From JAXLVB01 sp046329195 (GTDB taxonomy: Bacteria; Bacteroidota; Bacteroidia; Cytophagales; Spirosomataceae), in assembly GCA_046329195.1 (NCBI GenBank), contig JAXLVB010000002.1, forward strand, positions 124,001 to 188,000: a DNA stretch of 64,000 nucleotides. The letters run 5' to 3'. The position numbers and the translations under genes were made by a program. Positions 23,822 through 32,234 of the stretch are shown here, one piece after another. The notes below the pieces were generated by a model. It made no database searches, was not told the origin of the DNA, and saw nothing but the letters and a program-made list of their open reading frames with translations. Within the stretch, counting starts at the first letter, position 1; the number at the start of each line of letters is the position of its first letter.

Positions 23822-24196
23822 CTAGTGCAAACCTCGTACTTTTTTCCAGAAATAGTAGGTGAGCATCTGAAAAGATAGAAAAATCAATGGCGAGACAATG
23901 AGTATAAAACTATCGCCAGCAAAGGCCCTTGAAGCACAAGCGCCCAAAAAGTGAAACGTAAAGCCTGCATAGGCCCACTCTTTGAGCAAGGAATATTTGG
24001 TTTGAACTACGGCCAACGCTCCTAATACTTTGGCCGTACCCAGAATTGACATGATGTAGATAGGATAGCCCAAGTGGATCATAATCTGTTGGCCTTCTTC
24101 TACTCTCATTAAGCCGACAATACCATCCATAAGCATGGCTATGGCAAAAAGTAACGTAACAATCCAATAAATCAGTTTGGTGGTTTTAGGAGTCAT
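23822..24196 (-). CDS. DoxX-like small membrane protein
   Basis: 124 residues from the ATG at 24196. A longer frame starts at 24265, but it would overlap the next gene upstream and adds a non-membrane leader. Four membrane segments are visible, with L-I-Y-W-I-V-T-L-L-F-A-I-A-M, H-L-G-Y-P-I-Y-I-M-S-I-L-G, A-K-V-L-G-A-L-A-V-V and the Y-A-G-F-T-F-H-F-L-G-A block that matches DoxX_2/DUF6326-type proteins. Function is unknown. It lies 14 bp after a possible GyrI-like gene on the same strand, so they probably form an operon. Confidence 0.78.
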   Translation of the reverse strand: MTPKTTKLIYWIVTLLFAIAMLMDGIVGLMRVEEGQQIMIHLGYPIYIMSILGTAKVLGALAVVQTKYSLLKEWAYAGFTFHFLGACASRAFAGDSFILIVSPLIFLSFQMLTYYFWKKVRGLH

Positions 24197-24210
24197 AGGA
24201 GAGGGGCTGT

Positions 24211-24624
24211 TTAGTGTATGTTTTTTCGTACTAAGCAAAGTAATGTTGTATCGGTTTGATACCATTCGATACAGGGAAACGTATCATCAAAAAGCGGCAG
24301 TTGCATCAACTTCATAAAAACGTCTTTCACCAGATGCGTTTTTGATTGCCAATCGAGCATGGTTTCATACAGATAGTCACCTGCTGGGATGGTAAATAAC
24401 TCCAACCCTAAAGTTGGGGCTTCGTCTGTGCTTAAAGCCGAAGTCGCTACTTTATAAATAATATTGCCTTGGTGATCTAAATACGAGACTCCGTAGAAGT
24501 GCCTTAGATGTGGTTGTGGCACTTGGCGCATAAGTTGATCAAAAGCATCTTTGATGCCTTCTGGAAAGCTGGAAACTTGTTGACAAAGTAACTGAATATC
24601 AGCGTCGAAAGTATAGGTGTTCAT
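24211..24624 (-). CDS. protein of unknown function, possibly GyrI-like
   Basis: 137 residues, no signal peptide or membrane segment. The middle has Y-G-V-S-Y-L-D-H-Q-G-N-I-I-Y-K and later E-L-F-T-I-P-A-G-D-Y-L-Y-E-T, which resembles the second half of GyrI-like small-molecule-binding domains (pattern TIPAGxYxxF). The fold match is weak. A GyrI-like domain alone would bind a ligand without DNA. It lies 14 bp upstream of the DoxX-like gene. I do not firmly recognise it. Confidence 0.5.
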   Translation of the reverse strand: MNTYTFDADIQLLCQQVSSFPEGIKDAFDQLMRQVPQPHLRHFYGVSYLDHQGNIIYKVATSALSTDEAPTLGLELFTIPAGDYLYETMLDWQSKTHLVKDVFMKLMQLPLFDDTFPCIEWYQTDTTLLCLVRKNIH

Positions 24625-24736
24625 CAGAAAAAAATGCTTGATTACACTGCAAACCTACGTACTTTCTAGCCACTGAACAGTGTGTAAATACGGCAATAAA
24701 AGGGGGTATTTGCGCCAACATTGAACAACTATAACA

Positions 24737-25183
24737 TTACCCCTGCATCAGCTGCCATCCTTCGGGCGATTTGTAGGTGCCACAGGTAGGCCCGCCATCT
24801 TTGCCTGTTCCCGGAATCCGAATGGTGACTACTAATGCTTGGCTTAACGCTTGTTGCACTGATGCTGCCGAGATGGTGTGGATTGGAACTTTGAGCCTAC
24901 GCCCCCAACTAGCGTCTTGCTGGCCAGCATACGTACCAATATCAAGGTAAACAAATCGCTCTTTGGGTGAGCCTTGCGCCCAATCTCCACCAAAAATAGG
25001 GGTGTGGTCGTCGGCCCATTTTACAGTAAGATAAAACTCAAATTCCATGGAAGCTTTACTTCGTTGGATTTGCTCGGTTTGATAATGACTACCTTTACCT
25101 TTCTGAATGCCAATGTTCACATTTGGAGGCGGCATTTCTAAAACGATACGGCAGGCCAAGTTAGAAACAGGTTGTGTTTTCAT
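24737..25183 (-). CDS. DUF5990 family protein
   Basis: 148 residues, cytoplasmic. The pattern C-R-I-V-L-E-M-P-P-P-N-V-N-I-G-I-Q-K-G, then F-G-G-D-W-A-Q-G-S-P-K-E-R-F-V-Y-L-D-I-G-T-Y-A-G-Q and R-R-L-K-V-P, matches DUF5990 as I know it. The end contains G-T-G-K-D-G-G-P-T-C-G-T. The function is unknown. It follows birA by 60 bp on the same strand. The family assignment is from memory of the pattern. Confidence 0.6.
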   Translation of the reverse strand: MKTQPVSNLACRIVLEMPPPNVNIGIQKGKGSHYQTEQIQRSKASMEFEFYLTVKWADDHTPIFGGDWAQGSPKERFVYLDIGTYAGQQDASWGRRLKVPIHTISAASVQQALSQALVVTIRIPGTGKDGGPTCGTYKSPEGWQLMQG

Positions 25184-25243
25184 GTTGAAGAGAAGAAAAG
25201 AAGTGCTTGTTAAATACTTGATAAATAGTGTAGTAGGTGTATT

Positions 25244-26014
25244 TTAGGCTTCAATTACAAATTCAATTTCTTTCAAATCAAAATATTCTAAGTAGCCATC
25301 CGTCTCTACGGCTAAGCGACCCATTTCGTCGATACCAACAATTTGACCTAAAAATACCTTGCCGTTTCGTCGGAAGTAATGGTACTCTTGGTAGCGAAAC
25401 AAAATGGAAAGGTACTTGACTTTGAGGCTATCAAAAGAGCTGTTCTTGAGTTGTAAATAGTTCTTTTCGAGTGAGATAAGCAGCGTATTCAGCAAGGGTT
25501 CTAATTCGTAGCGAAACGGTTGGCCTGTTTCTCGCCGTAGCGAAGTAGCCGTAGGCGTTTGGAATTCGAGTTGGTTGATGTTGAGGCCAATGCCAATAAT
25601 CGAGTAACCAATAGCATTGCTTTGTAAAAGGTTCTCGATGAGAATACCACCCATCTTCCGATTGCCAACGTAAATGTCGTTAGGCCATTTGATGCGAAGC
25701 GATTCTTCCAAAAAGGGGCTAAAACATTCGTAAACCGCCAATGAGACAGCAATGTTGAGGCGAAACTGTTCGGTAGGGCGTAAGAACGTAGGACGTAAAA
25801 TTAAAGAGAACGTTAGGTTAGCATCGGCCTCCGTTTCCCATGTATTACCACGCTGCCCACGGCCAGCAGTTTGGTGAGAAGTGAGAATAACCGTTCCCTC
25901 AAAATCGTCACCCTGTTGAATTTTTTGTGCCGCAATGTCGTTAGTAGAATGACAAGTTGGCAGATAAATGAAATTTTTTCCCACAAAAAGTGTATTGGGC
26001 TGAAAATTGTGCAT
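25244..26014 (-). CDS. birA: biotin-[acetyl-CoA-carboxylase] ligase
   Basis: 256 residues: the catalytic domain only, without the N-terminal DNA-binding domain of E. coli BirA, so it does not repress biotin genes. Key motifs are C-H-S-T-N-D-I-A-A (about 21-29), the biotin-binding loop Q-T-A-G-R-G-Q-R-G-N-T-W, and K-W-P-N-D-I-Y-V-G-N-R-K-M-G-G-I-L-I-E. It attaches biotin to carrier proteins, most likely including the BCCP-like protein at 56890. It is divergent from rsfS across a 225-bp gap. Confidence 0.92.
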   Translation of the reverse strand: MHNFQPNTLFVGKNFIYLPTCHSTNDIAAQKIQQGDDFEGTVILTSHQTAGRGQRGNTWETEADANLTFSLILRPTFLRPTEQFRLNIAVSLAVYECFSPFLEESLRIKWPNDIYVGNRKMGGILIENLLQSNAIGYSIIGIGLNINQLEFQTPTATSLRRETGQPFRYELEPLLNTLLISLEKNYLQLKNSSFDSLKVKYLSILFRYQEYHYFRRNGKVFLGQIVGIDEMGRLAVETDGYLEYFDLKEIEFVIEA

Positions 26015-26239
26015 TAAATTTTGCTAATTTGGTTCTGAAATAAACAATATAGTTACCAAGCGCTAAGAAAGTCTTAAAGCGAACGACTCCCTACCCTGTG
26101 TAGTTGTCTAACAAAAGTGCTACCACTTTTCCGTTCTTGTCGATTTTTTAACAAAATTACGCACAACGGGTTCAATCAGCACTGCCTACGTTTTGAAAAA
26201 CGAACTCTTATCTTGGAACGCAACGATTAACAAAGCTGC

Positions 26240-26641
26240 ATGAAAGTACGAAAAAAGAAAGAAACAGAAGTTAGTTCACAAACCTTGTGCGAGCTGGTTG
26301 TGAAAGGAATGCAAGAGAAAAAAGCCATTGATGTAGTAGTGCTTGATTTGCGCAACGTCAAAAATGCCATCGCCGATTATTTTATCATCTGCTCGGGTAA
26401 TTCGGATACTCAAATTGATGCCATTGCCGACTCTATTGACGAAGAAGTCTTCAAAGGGGTTCAGCAACATCCTTGGCACCGAGAAGGGAAAATGCAACGA
26501 GAGTGGATTCTGCTTGATTATGTGGATGTAGTGGCTCATGTCTTTAAAAAAGAACGGCGAGATTACTACCGTCTGGAAGACCTCTGGGGAGATGCGGAGT
26601 TTACGTATGTGGACGAAGCCATGACGTTTTCGACCGTTTAA
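26240..26641 (+). CDS. rsfS: ribosome silencing factor
   Basis: 133 residues. The family core is clear: I-D-V-V-V-L-D-L-R-N-V, A-I-A-D-Y-F-I-I-C-S-G-N-S-D-T-Q, then H-P-W-H-R-E-G, W-I-L-L-D-Y-V-D-V-V-A-H-V-F and Y-Y-R-L-E-D-L-W-G-D-A. RsfS binds ribosomal protein uL14 and blocks joining of subunits in slow growth. ftsH follows 137 bp downstream, an order common in Bacteroidota. Confidence 0.94.
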   Translation: MKVRKKKETEVSSQTLCELVVKGMQEKKAIDVVVLDLRNVKNAIADYFIICSGNSDTQIDAIADSIDEEVFKGVQQHPWHREGKMQREWILLDYVDVVAHVFKKERRDYYRLEDLWGDAEFTYVDEAMTFSTV

Positions 26642-26778
26642 ATACGTAACTTTACCTTTCGTCCCTAAAGGTAACTGCCCGAAACATTCTGATTCCCCAA
26701 ATTGTTAGCAAAAAAGTTAAGTTTCAACAAAAAGCGCTCGCTTTAGTCTGAAACCAACATTGAAGAAATCAAATAAAC

Positions 26779-28788
26779 ATGGAAGAAAACAACAGAACAC
26801 CCAACCGAGTACCCAAGCGTCCGGGAGGAGGGTTTCAAGGCTGGGTTGTCATAGGATTAATACTAGCAATTTTGAGTATTTTCGTGATGAGTCGTAGTTC
26901 TACGGTTCGAGAAATTACTCAAAAGCAGTTTGAGGAAATGGTGGTAAACAAAGAAGTTGCCGATGTGGTGGCTTACAACGACCGCACCGTTGAAATAACC
27001 CTCACCAAAGACGCCCTCAACAGCCCCAAATACAAAGGATTGTTTGAAGATAAACCATACCTGACTGTTACGCAGGGGCCGCATTTTTCGTTTACAGTCA
27101 TTTCGCCCGAAGTATTCAAAAAGGACTTCGACGACATGCAGAAGAATATCGCTCCTCAAGACCGAATCGCCTTACGGATTGATACTCGCTCAGACTTTTT
27201 TAGCATGTTTAGTTCATGGGGATTGATTCTGCTGATGATGGTGGGGCTATACTTTATGATGAATCGGATGGCAGGCGGCGGAGGCCCTGGCGGACAGATT
27301 TTTAATATTGGTCGCTCTCGTGCTACCTTGTTTGATGCCGAAAACAAAGTTAAAATCACCTTCAACGATGTGGCTGGCCTAGACGAAGCCAAGGAGGAGA
27401 TTCAGGAGATTGTAGAATTCTTGAAAAACCCCAAGAAATTCACCGACTTAGGGGGTAAAATCCCGAAAGGTGCGCTGTTGGTAGGCCCTCCGGGTACAGG
27501 TAAAACCCTCTTGGCCAAAGCGGTAGCTGGCGAAGCAGGCGTTCCGTTCTTCTCGCTGTCGGGTTCTGACTTTGTCGAGATGTTTGTGGGAGTAGGAGCC
27601 GCTCGGGTGCGAGACTTATTCAAACAAGCTAAAGAAAAAGCCCCGTGTATCATCTTTATTGATGAGATTGATGCCGTAGGCCGCAGCCGTGGTCGAGGTG
27701 CCATGCCCGGTGCTAACGACGAGCGTGAGAATACCTTGAACTCGTTGTTGGTCGAAATGGATGGCTTTGCTACCGACTCAGGAATCATCATTTTAGCTGC
27801 TACCAACCGACCCGACGTACTCGACTCTGCGCTGATGCGTCCGGGTCGCTTTGACCGCCAAATCTCGATTGACAAGCCAGATATTGTAGGCCGTGAAGCA
27901 ATTTTTAGAGTTCATTTGAAACCACTCAAATTGGCGCCTGATGTAGATGTTAAGAAACTGGCGGCTCAAACGCCAGGCTTTGCCGGAGCTGAAATTGCCA
28001 ACGTTTGTAACGAAGCGGCACTCATAGCGGCTCGTAGAGGTAAAACAGCTGTTGAAATGCCTGATTTTCAGGAAGCAATGGACCGAGTGATTGGTGGATT
28101 GGAGAAGAAAAACAAAATTATTTCACCACACGAAAAGGAAATTGTGGCGTATCACGAAGCTGGGCACGCCGTGGCAGGATGGTTTTTAGAACATGCTAAC
28201 CCACTTGTAAAAGTTACGATTGTGCCCCGTGGGGTGGCAGCCTTAGGCTATGCCCAGTATTTGCCCAAAGAGCAATTTTTGTATCGTACCGAGCAACTCA
28301 TGGACGAAATGTGCATGACCCTTGGCGGACGAGCTGCCGAAGATGTGGTATTTGGTAAAGTCTCGACGGGAGCCCTGAGCGACTTGGAGCGAGTAACCAA
28401 ACTGGCCTATAGCATTGTAACGGTGTATGGGATGAACGAAAAGCTAGGTAATATTTCGTTTTATGACTCAAAAGCTTCGGAATATTCGTTTAACAAGCCT
28501 TATTCAGAAGAAACCGCTAAGATGATTGACCATGAGGTACGTGCTTTGGTACAAAAAGCATACGACCAAACCAAGAAACTGTTGCTCGATAAACGAGATG
28601 CCCTTGAAATCTTGGCAAAAGAACTGCTAAAACGAGAAGTATTGTTCCAGCACGATTTGGAAGAACTCATCGGTAAGCGACCTTTTGAAGAGTTGACGGC
28701 GTATCAAGAATATACCAACGGCAAAGCCGAAACTGCTCCTAAAGTAGAAAAAGAGGTAGCGCCAAAAGAAGAAACAGAGAACGTGTAA
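26779..28788 (+). CDS. ftsH: ATP-dependent zinc metalloprotease FtsH
   Basis: 669 residues. Two membrane segments (about 20-40 and 150-170) enclose an extracytoplasmic domain. Then come the AAA domain (Walker A G-P-P-G-T-G-K-T about 240, Walker B C-I-I-F-I-D-E-I-D, second region of homology S-A-L-M-R-P-G-R-F-D-R) and the M41 zinc site H-E-A-G-H with the downstream Asp/Glu segment. A G-G-G-G-P-G-G linker follows the second membrane segment. It degrades membrane and cytoplasmic proteins in the inner membrane. A 19-bp terminator hairpin lies after the stop. Confidence 0.97.
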   Translation: MEENNRTPNRVPKRPGGGFQGWVVIGLILAILSIFVMSRSSTVREITQKQFEEMVVNKEVADVVAYNDRTVEITLTKDALNSPKYKGLFEDKPYLTVTQGPHFSFTVISPEVFKKDFDDMQKNIAPQDRIALRIDTRSDFFSMFSSWGLILLMMVGLYFMMNRMAGGGGPGGQIFNIGRSRATLFDAENKVKITFNDVAGLDEAKEEIQEIVEFLKNPKKFTDLGGKIPKGALLVGPPGTGKTLLAKAVAGEAGVPFFSLSGSDFVEMFVGVGAARVRDLFKQAKEKAPCIIFIDEIDAVGRSRGRGAMPGANDERENTLNSLLVEMDGFATDSGIIILAATNRPDVLDSALMRPGRFDRQISIDKPDIVGREAIFRVHLKPLKLAPDVDVKKLAAQTPGFAGAEIANVCNEAALIAARRGKTAVEMPDFQEAMDRVIGGLEKKNKIISPHEKEIVAYHEAGHAVAGWFLEHANPLVKVTIVPRGVAALGYAQYLPKEQFLYRTEQLMDEMCMTLGGRAAEDVVFGKVSTGALSDLERVTKLAYSIVTVYGMNEKLGNISFYDSKASEYSFNKPYSEETAKMIDHEVRALVQKAYDQTKKLLLDKRDALEILAKELLKREVLFQHDLEELIGKRPFEELTAYQEYTNGKAETAPKVEKEVAPKEETENV

Positions 28789-28800
28789 CCACGATTCATC

Positions 28801-28847
28801 GCACAAAAAAACTCCTTGCCAACCAACCGCAAGGAGTTTTTTTGTGC
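28801..28847 (+). terminator. intrinsic terminator after ftsH
   Basis: A perfect 19-bp inverted repeat (28801-28819 against 28829-28847; arm GCACAAAAAAACTCCTTGC) with a 9-base loop. The 3' arm includes TTTTTTT, so the stem without its outer A/T part behaves as a standard terminator of ACTCCTTGC / GCAAGGAGT plus T-run, 12 bases after the ftsH stop. Confidence 0.85.
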
Positions 28848-28930
28848 TTACTGACTCAAATGACAAGAACCTACCAGCGTATGTGGGAGAGCAAGCTACT
28901 TTTCTGTAACTTCGCCCGAAATCAGTATCC

Positions 28931-29725
28931 ATGCAGCTAACCTTACAACCCCACAAAAAATTATACTTTGCTTCTGATTTTCATTTAGGTTCGCCCAATG
29001 CTGCTAGTAGCCTAGAGCGTGAACGTCGGATTATTGCTTGGTTATCAGCTATTGAGGCCGACGCACAAGCTATCTTTTTAGTAGGAGACCTTTTCGATTT
29101 TTGGTTTGAATACAAGCAGGTAGTACCCAAGGGGTTTGTACGCCTGCTGGGCAAAATAGCCGAACTAACTGACAAGGGCATTGATGTCTATTTTTTTACA
29201 GGCAATCATGACCTTTGGATGCGAGATTATTTTATCCATGAGCTGTCAGTACAAGTATTTCATGAACCTATTGAACTGTCCGTAAGTGCTTCAGAGATGC
29301 TCACACAGTGGTACATTGGGCATGGCGATGGCTTAGGACCAGGCGATTATGGTTATAAATTCCTCAAAAAAATCTTTACCAATCCGGTCTGCAAATGGCT
29401 TTTTCGAGTGCTACATCCCGACGTTGGTATTGGCCTAGCTACACTTTGGTCAAGACAAAGTAGAGCTGCCAATAGCAAGAAAAACGAAGAACATTTCTTG
29501 GGCGAAGACCGAGAGTTTTTGTTTCAGTATTGCTTAGATGTAGAGAAAAAAGCACACCACGACTATTATATTTTTGGCCACCGGCATCTACCCCTCGACC
29601 TTCAAGTTGGCCCCAATAGCCGTTATCTGAACCTTGGCGAATGGTTTAGTCAATATACGTATGCGGTGTTTGATGGAAGACAAGTGAGTCTAAAAAAGTA
29701 CACATCAACCAACGAACCTATCTAA
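28931..29725 (+). CDS. lpxH: UDP-2,3-diacylglucosamine diphosphatase
   Basis: 264 residues of the calcineurin-like phosphoesterase family. Metal-binding motifs are A-S-D-F-H-L-G, V-G-D-L-F-D-F-W, G-N-H-D-L-W-M, G-H-G-D-G-L-G-P-G-D and F-G-H-R-H-L-P. The F-D-F-W-F-E and L-G-P-G-D contexts match LpxH-like enzymes of Bacteroidota. It cleaves UDP-diacylglucosamine to lipid X in lipid A synthesis at the inner membrane. No other lpx genes are adjacent. Confidence 0.88.
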   Translation: MQLTLQPHKKLYFASDFHLGSPNAASSLERERRIIAWLSAIEADAQAIFLVGDLFDFWFEYKQVVPKGFVRLLGKIAELTDKGIDVYFFTGNHDLWMRDYFIHELSVQVFHEPIELSVSASEMLTQWYIGHGDGLGPGDYGYKFLKKIFTNPVCKWLFRVLHPDVGIGLATLWSRQSRAANSKKNEEHFLGEDREFLFQYCLDVEKKAHHDYYIFGHRHLPLDLQVGPNSRYLNLGEWFSQYTYAVFDGRQVSLKKYTSTNEPI

Positions 29726-29833
29726 TTGTTTAGAGAAAATAGCGTTATTTCTATAAAAATTTTGACCAAAATAATGTTTGTTGCTAAATAGATATATATT
29801 TGCTAAATTGAAATAGCTAAACCAAATAAAAAA

Positions 29834-30253
29834 ATGAAGAATCTAACTTGCCCCAAATGCGATTCGGTAGATATTTTAAAAAGCGGAATAATCAAGGGCA
29901 GGCAACGATACAAATGCCGGACGTGTACCTATCATTTTACGGTTGAAAAGCTTGGGAAAAGTATTAGTCCTTATTATGTAGTAAAAGCCCTACAATTATA
30001 TATAGAAGGTGTCAGTTATCGAGAAATCGAACGCTTGCTTGGAATCAGTCATGTTTCGGTGATGAACTGGGTCAAAAAATTCCAAATAAAAATCCCTGTC
30101 AATGCCGAATATCACCCAACCTATAAGGTATTAAATCACAGTGAATTAGTGGATTTTTATACCAATCGAGAAAACCTGAAAGGTGCAGGTATGATTGTGA
30201 CAGAGCTAGGAGATAAGTTTATGCTCATTAAGTGGGAGCGATTCAAAAAATAG
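29834..30253 (+). CDS. solitary IS1 InsA-like zinc-ribbon / HTH protein
   Basis: 139 residues. The N-terminus is a zinc ribbon with C-P-K-C (about 6-9) and C-R-T-C (about 28-31), and residues about 45-90 form a helix-turn-helix (S-Y-R-E-I-E-R-L-L-G-I-S-H-V-S-V-M-N-W-V). This is the InsA/transposase-leading domain of IS1-like elements. The last 45 residues (Y-K-V-L-N-H-S-E-L-V ... L-I-K-W-E-R-F-K-K) are not IS1-like, and no catalytic InsB frame follows, so this is not an autonomous transposase. It may be a domesticated DNA-binding protein. The surroundings (29726-30492) are AT-rich. No terminal inverted repeats were identified. Confidence 0.75.
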   Translation: MKNLTCPKCDSVDILKSGIIKGRQRYKCRTCTYHFTVEKLGKSISPYYVVKALQLYIEGVSYREIERLLGISHVSVMNWVKKFQIKIPVNAEYHPTYKVLNHSELVDFYTNRENLKGAGMIVTELGDKFMLIKWERFKK

Positions 30254-30302
30254 AAAGCCTTAGGTGAAAACAACATATAACTAAGAACAAAGGCATTATT
30301 GT

Positions 30303-30425
30303 ACGAATTTGGAGAGTAATGGATTCATTTTCAGGGATAATAGGTATAGTTTGTCGGAACTTGAAGAGGGGAAGAAGAGTGACTATACTATTTTAGCAAA
30401 ACTATATAAAGTATTTGCTTCATAG
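30303..30425 (+). pseudogene. possible remnant of an XRE-type HTH regulator
   Basis: A 41-codon open stretch without a start codon ends in R-Y-S-L-S-E-L-E-E-G-K-K-S-D-Y-T-I-L-A-K-L and a TAG at 30423-30425. That resembles the recognition helix and following helix of XRE regulators (pattern YLSELENGKRxxxxxTLxKIxKxL). No complete gene surrounds it. It directly follows the InsA-like gene. Confidence 0.38.
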
Positions 30426-30492
30426 ATAAGGTTAAGAGCAATTTTGTCATCGAAAAACTACAACAAAATCACTACTTAATCTTATTTGTTCC

Positions 30493-31971
30493 ATGAGAAA
30501 ATCTATACTGTGCAGCTTACTTGTAGCCTTGCTGGCAAGTAATTTACAAGCACAAACTCCAACGTCCACTACAACAACAGCCACTACGACACCTGCTGCC
30601 ACGCCGCCAGCAGAGCAAAAAGTAACCTTGTACGGATTCGTTCGAAACGACATTTACCTCAACTCTCGCCGAAACCTCGATTTGCGAGATGGTGTGTTGG
30701 ATGTTTATCCCCAAGATGCAACCAACCTTGACACTCGGACGGGAACCGTACTAACCAAGAATGCCAACGAAGATGCCAATGCGATTTCGCAACTGGGCTA
30801 CTCAGCGGTAGTGACCCGCCTGGGTGTTCGCTTTGGAGGCATCAGTGCTTTTGGTGCCAAAGCAAGCGGGGTGTTAGAAACCGACTTTTTTGGTATCACC
30901 AATGGTACTTCAGGCACGTCGGGTGGTGGAACAGAAAATTTGCTTCGTTTGCGTCATGCTTATGTGGCTCTGGATTGGACGAAAACTCAGTTATTGATTG
31001 GTCAATTTTGGAATCCTAACTTTATCTTGAAGTGCTTTCCAGGGACCGCCAACTTCAATACTGGGATTCCGTTCAATCCATTTTCGTTTGTTCCACAAGT
31101 ACGCCTAACCCATAAATTGTCTTCTACAGTATCGTTTACTGGGATGATTTTTGGATACGATCTGGCAGGATTTAGCCCAGCAGGTACTTTTGGGGCGGGT
31201 ACAGGGGTTGATGCACAAAAGTTTTCAGGAGTGCCTTCGTTTGCAGCGCAATTAGGTGTTGAAAACAAGAAATTTCTGGGAGCTATCGGGATTGAAGGCA
31301 ATACGATTCGCCCACGAATTACCGATACACAGAACACCTCAACAGGGGTGTGGGGAGCTACCGGAGCCTCAACCGTACAGAAAAATATCTCGACTAACTT
31401 ATTTACTATAAACCTGTTAGCTTATGCCAAATACACAACGGCTACTACTACCCTCAAACTACACACTACCATGGGTAAGAGCTACTCGCAATATGTAGGG
31501 CTGGGTGGTTTCGCCGAATATAGAGATGCCACTACAGGGGCATGGAAATACGTAGCGCAAAACCAATGGAATCTTTGGGGAGAGTTGATTGCTACGAAAT
31601 CGAAGGCCGTTCAGCCAGCCATCTTTGTAGGGTATCTGAAAAACTTAGGATTAGCCAGTGCTATTAACAAAAGCGAAGTTTCAGGTACTACCTTGGCTTT
31701 TCAAGGAAGAGGAATCAGCAGCAGCACAGGACGTACATTCGACAACATGCTTCGGATTGCGCCACGGGTTGATTTTTATTCAGGTAAAATGAAGTTCTCG
31801 GTTGAATACGAACTTTCGTCAATCAAGTGGGCGGATATTGACGGTACTGTCCCTAACGGCGAAGGGTCACTTCCTACCACGATTTCGTTCAAGCCTGGTA
31901 CAGGCGATTTGGCTCGGCCATTTACGGCTACCAACAGCCGATTGGCATTGTTGATGGTGTATAATTTTTAA
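30493..31971 (+). CDS. outer-membrane porin-like beta-barrel
   Basis: 492 residues with a signal peptide (M-R-K-S-I-L-C-S-L-L-V-A-L-L-A-S, cleavage near L-Q-A-Q) and a Thr/Pro/Ala-rich spacer. The remainder is strand-rich and ends in N-S-R-L-A-L-L-M-V-Y-N-F with a terminal Phe, as in outer-membrane barrels. Y-G-F-V-R-N-D-I-Y at about 48 and L-G-V-R-F-G-G are DcaP/porin-like. The family is uncertain; it is probably a porin for small anions. It is the first gene of the same-strand block that continues with an MHS transporter and the sensor/acs genes, 263 bp before the transporter. Confidence 0.75.
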   Translation: MRKSILCSLLVALLASNLQAQTPTSTTTTATTTPAATPPAEQKVTLYGFVRNDIYLNSRRNLDLRDGVLDVYPQDATNLDTRTGTVLTKNANEDANAISQLGYSAVVTRLGVRFGGISAFGAKASGVLETDFFGITNGTSGTSGGGTENLLRLRHAYVALDWTKTQLLIGQFWNPNFILKCFPGTANFNTGIPFNPFSFVPQVRLTHKLSSTVSFTGMIFGYDLAGFSPAGTFGAGTGVDAQKFSGVPSFAAQLGVENKKFLGAIGIEGNTIRPRITDTQNTSTGVWGATGASTVQKNISTNLFTINLLAYAKYTTATTTLKLHTTMGKSYSQYVGLGGFAEYRDATTGAWKYVAQNQWNLWGELIATKSKAVQPAIFVGYLKNLGLASAINKSEVSGTTLAFQGRGISSSTGRTFDNMLRIAPRVDFYSGKMKFSVEYELSSIKWADIDGTVPNGEGSLPTTISFKPGTGDLARPFTATNSRLALLMVYNF

Positions 31972-32234
31972 CAGATAGTCTGTAATCAAGGAGTTGATAA
32001 CCAGTAAAATACGTCTTAATAAGTGGGCTATCAGCGGTTTAGGGTTTTTAGAAGAAACAAGTAAAAGCGTTCTAAAAAATTTCACTCAACTACCGCATGA
32101 AGCACAAAGCGTTGTAGATTTGAAAAATCCTGACGTAGGTTAGCCATTTCATTATTGGTTGTAAGTATTCTAATGGTTCTCCATTTTTTCGATAAGGCAA
32201 TTAATTTCTAAACCCTTTTTAAATTTTACCTAAC

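Noticed and set aside
26192..26216. Promoter for rsfS (TTTG ... TATCTTGG)
   Set aside because: The spacer is only 13 bases, too short for the -33/-7 arrangement.
29726..30492. A complete insertion sequence
   Set aside because: Only an InsA-like frame is present; no catalytic DDE frame and no terminal inverted repeats could be found.
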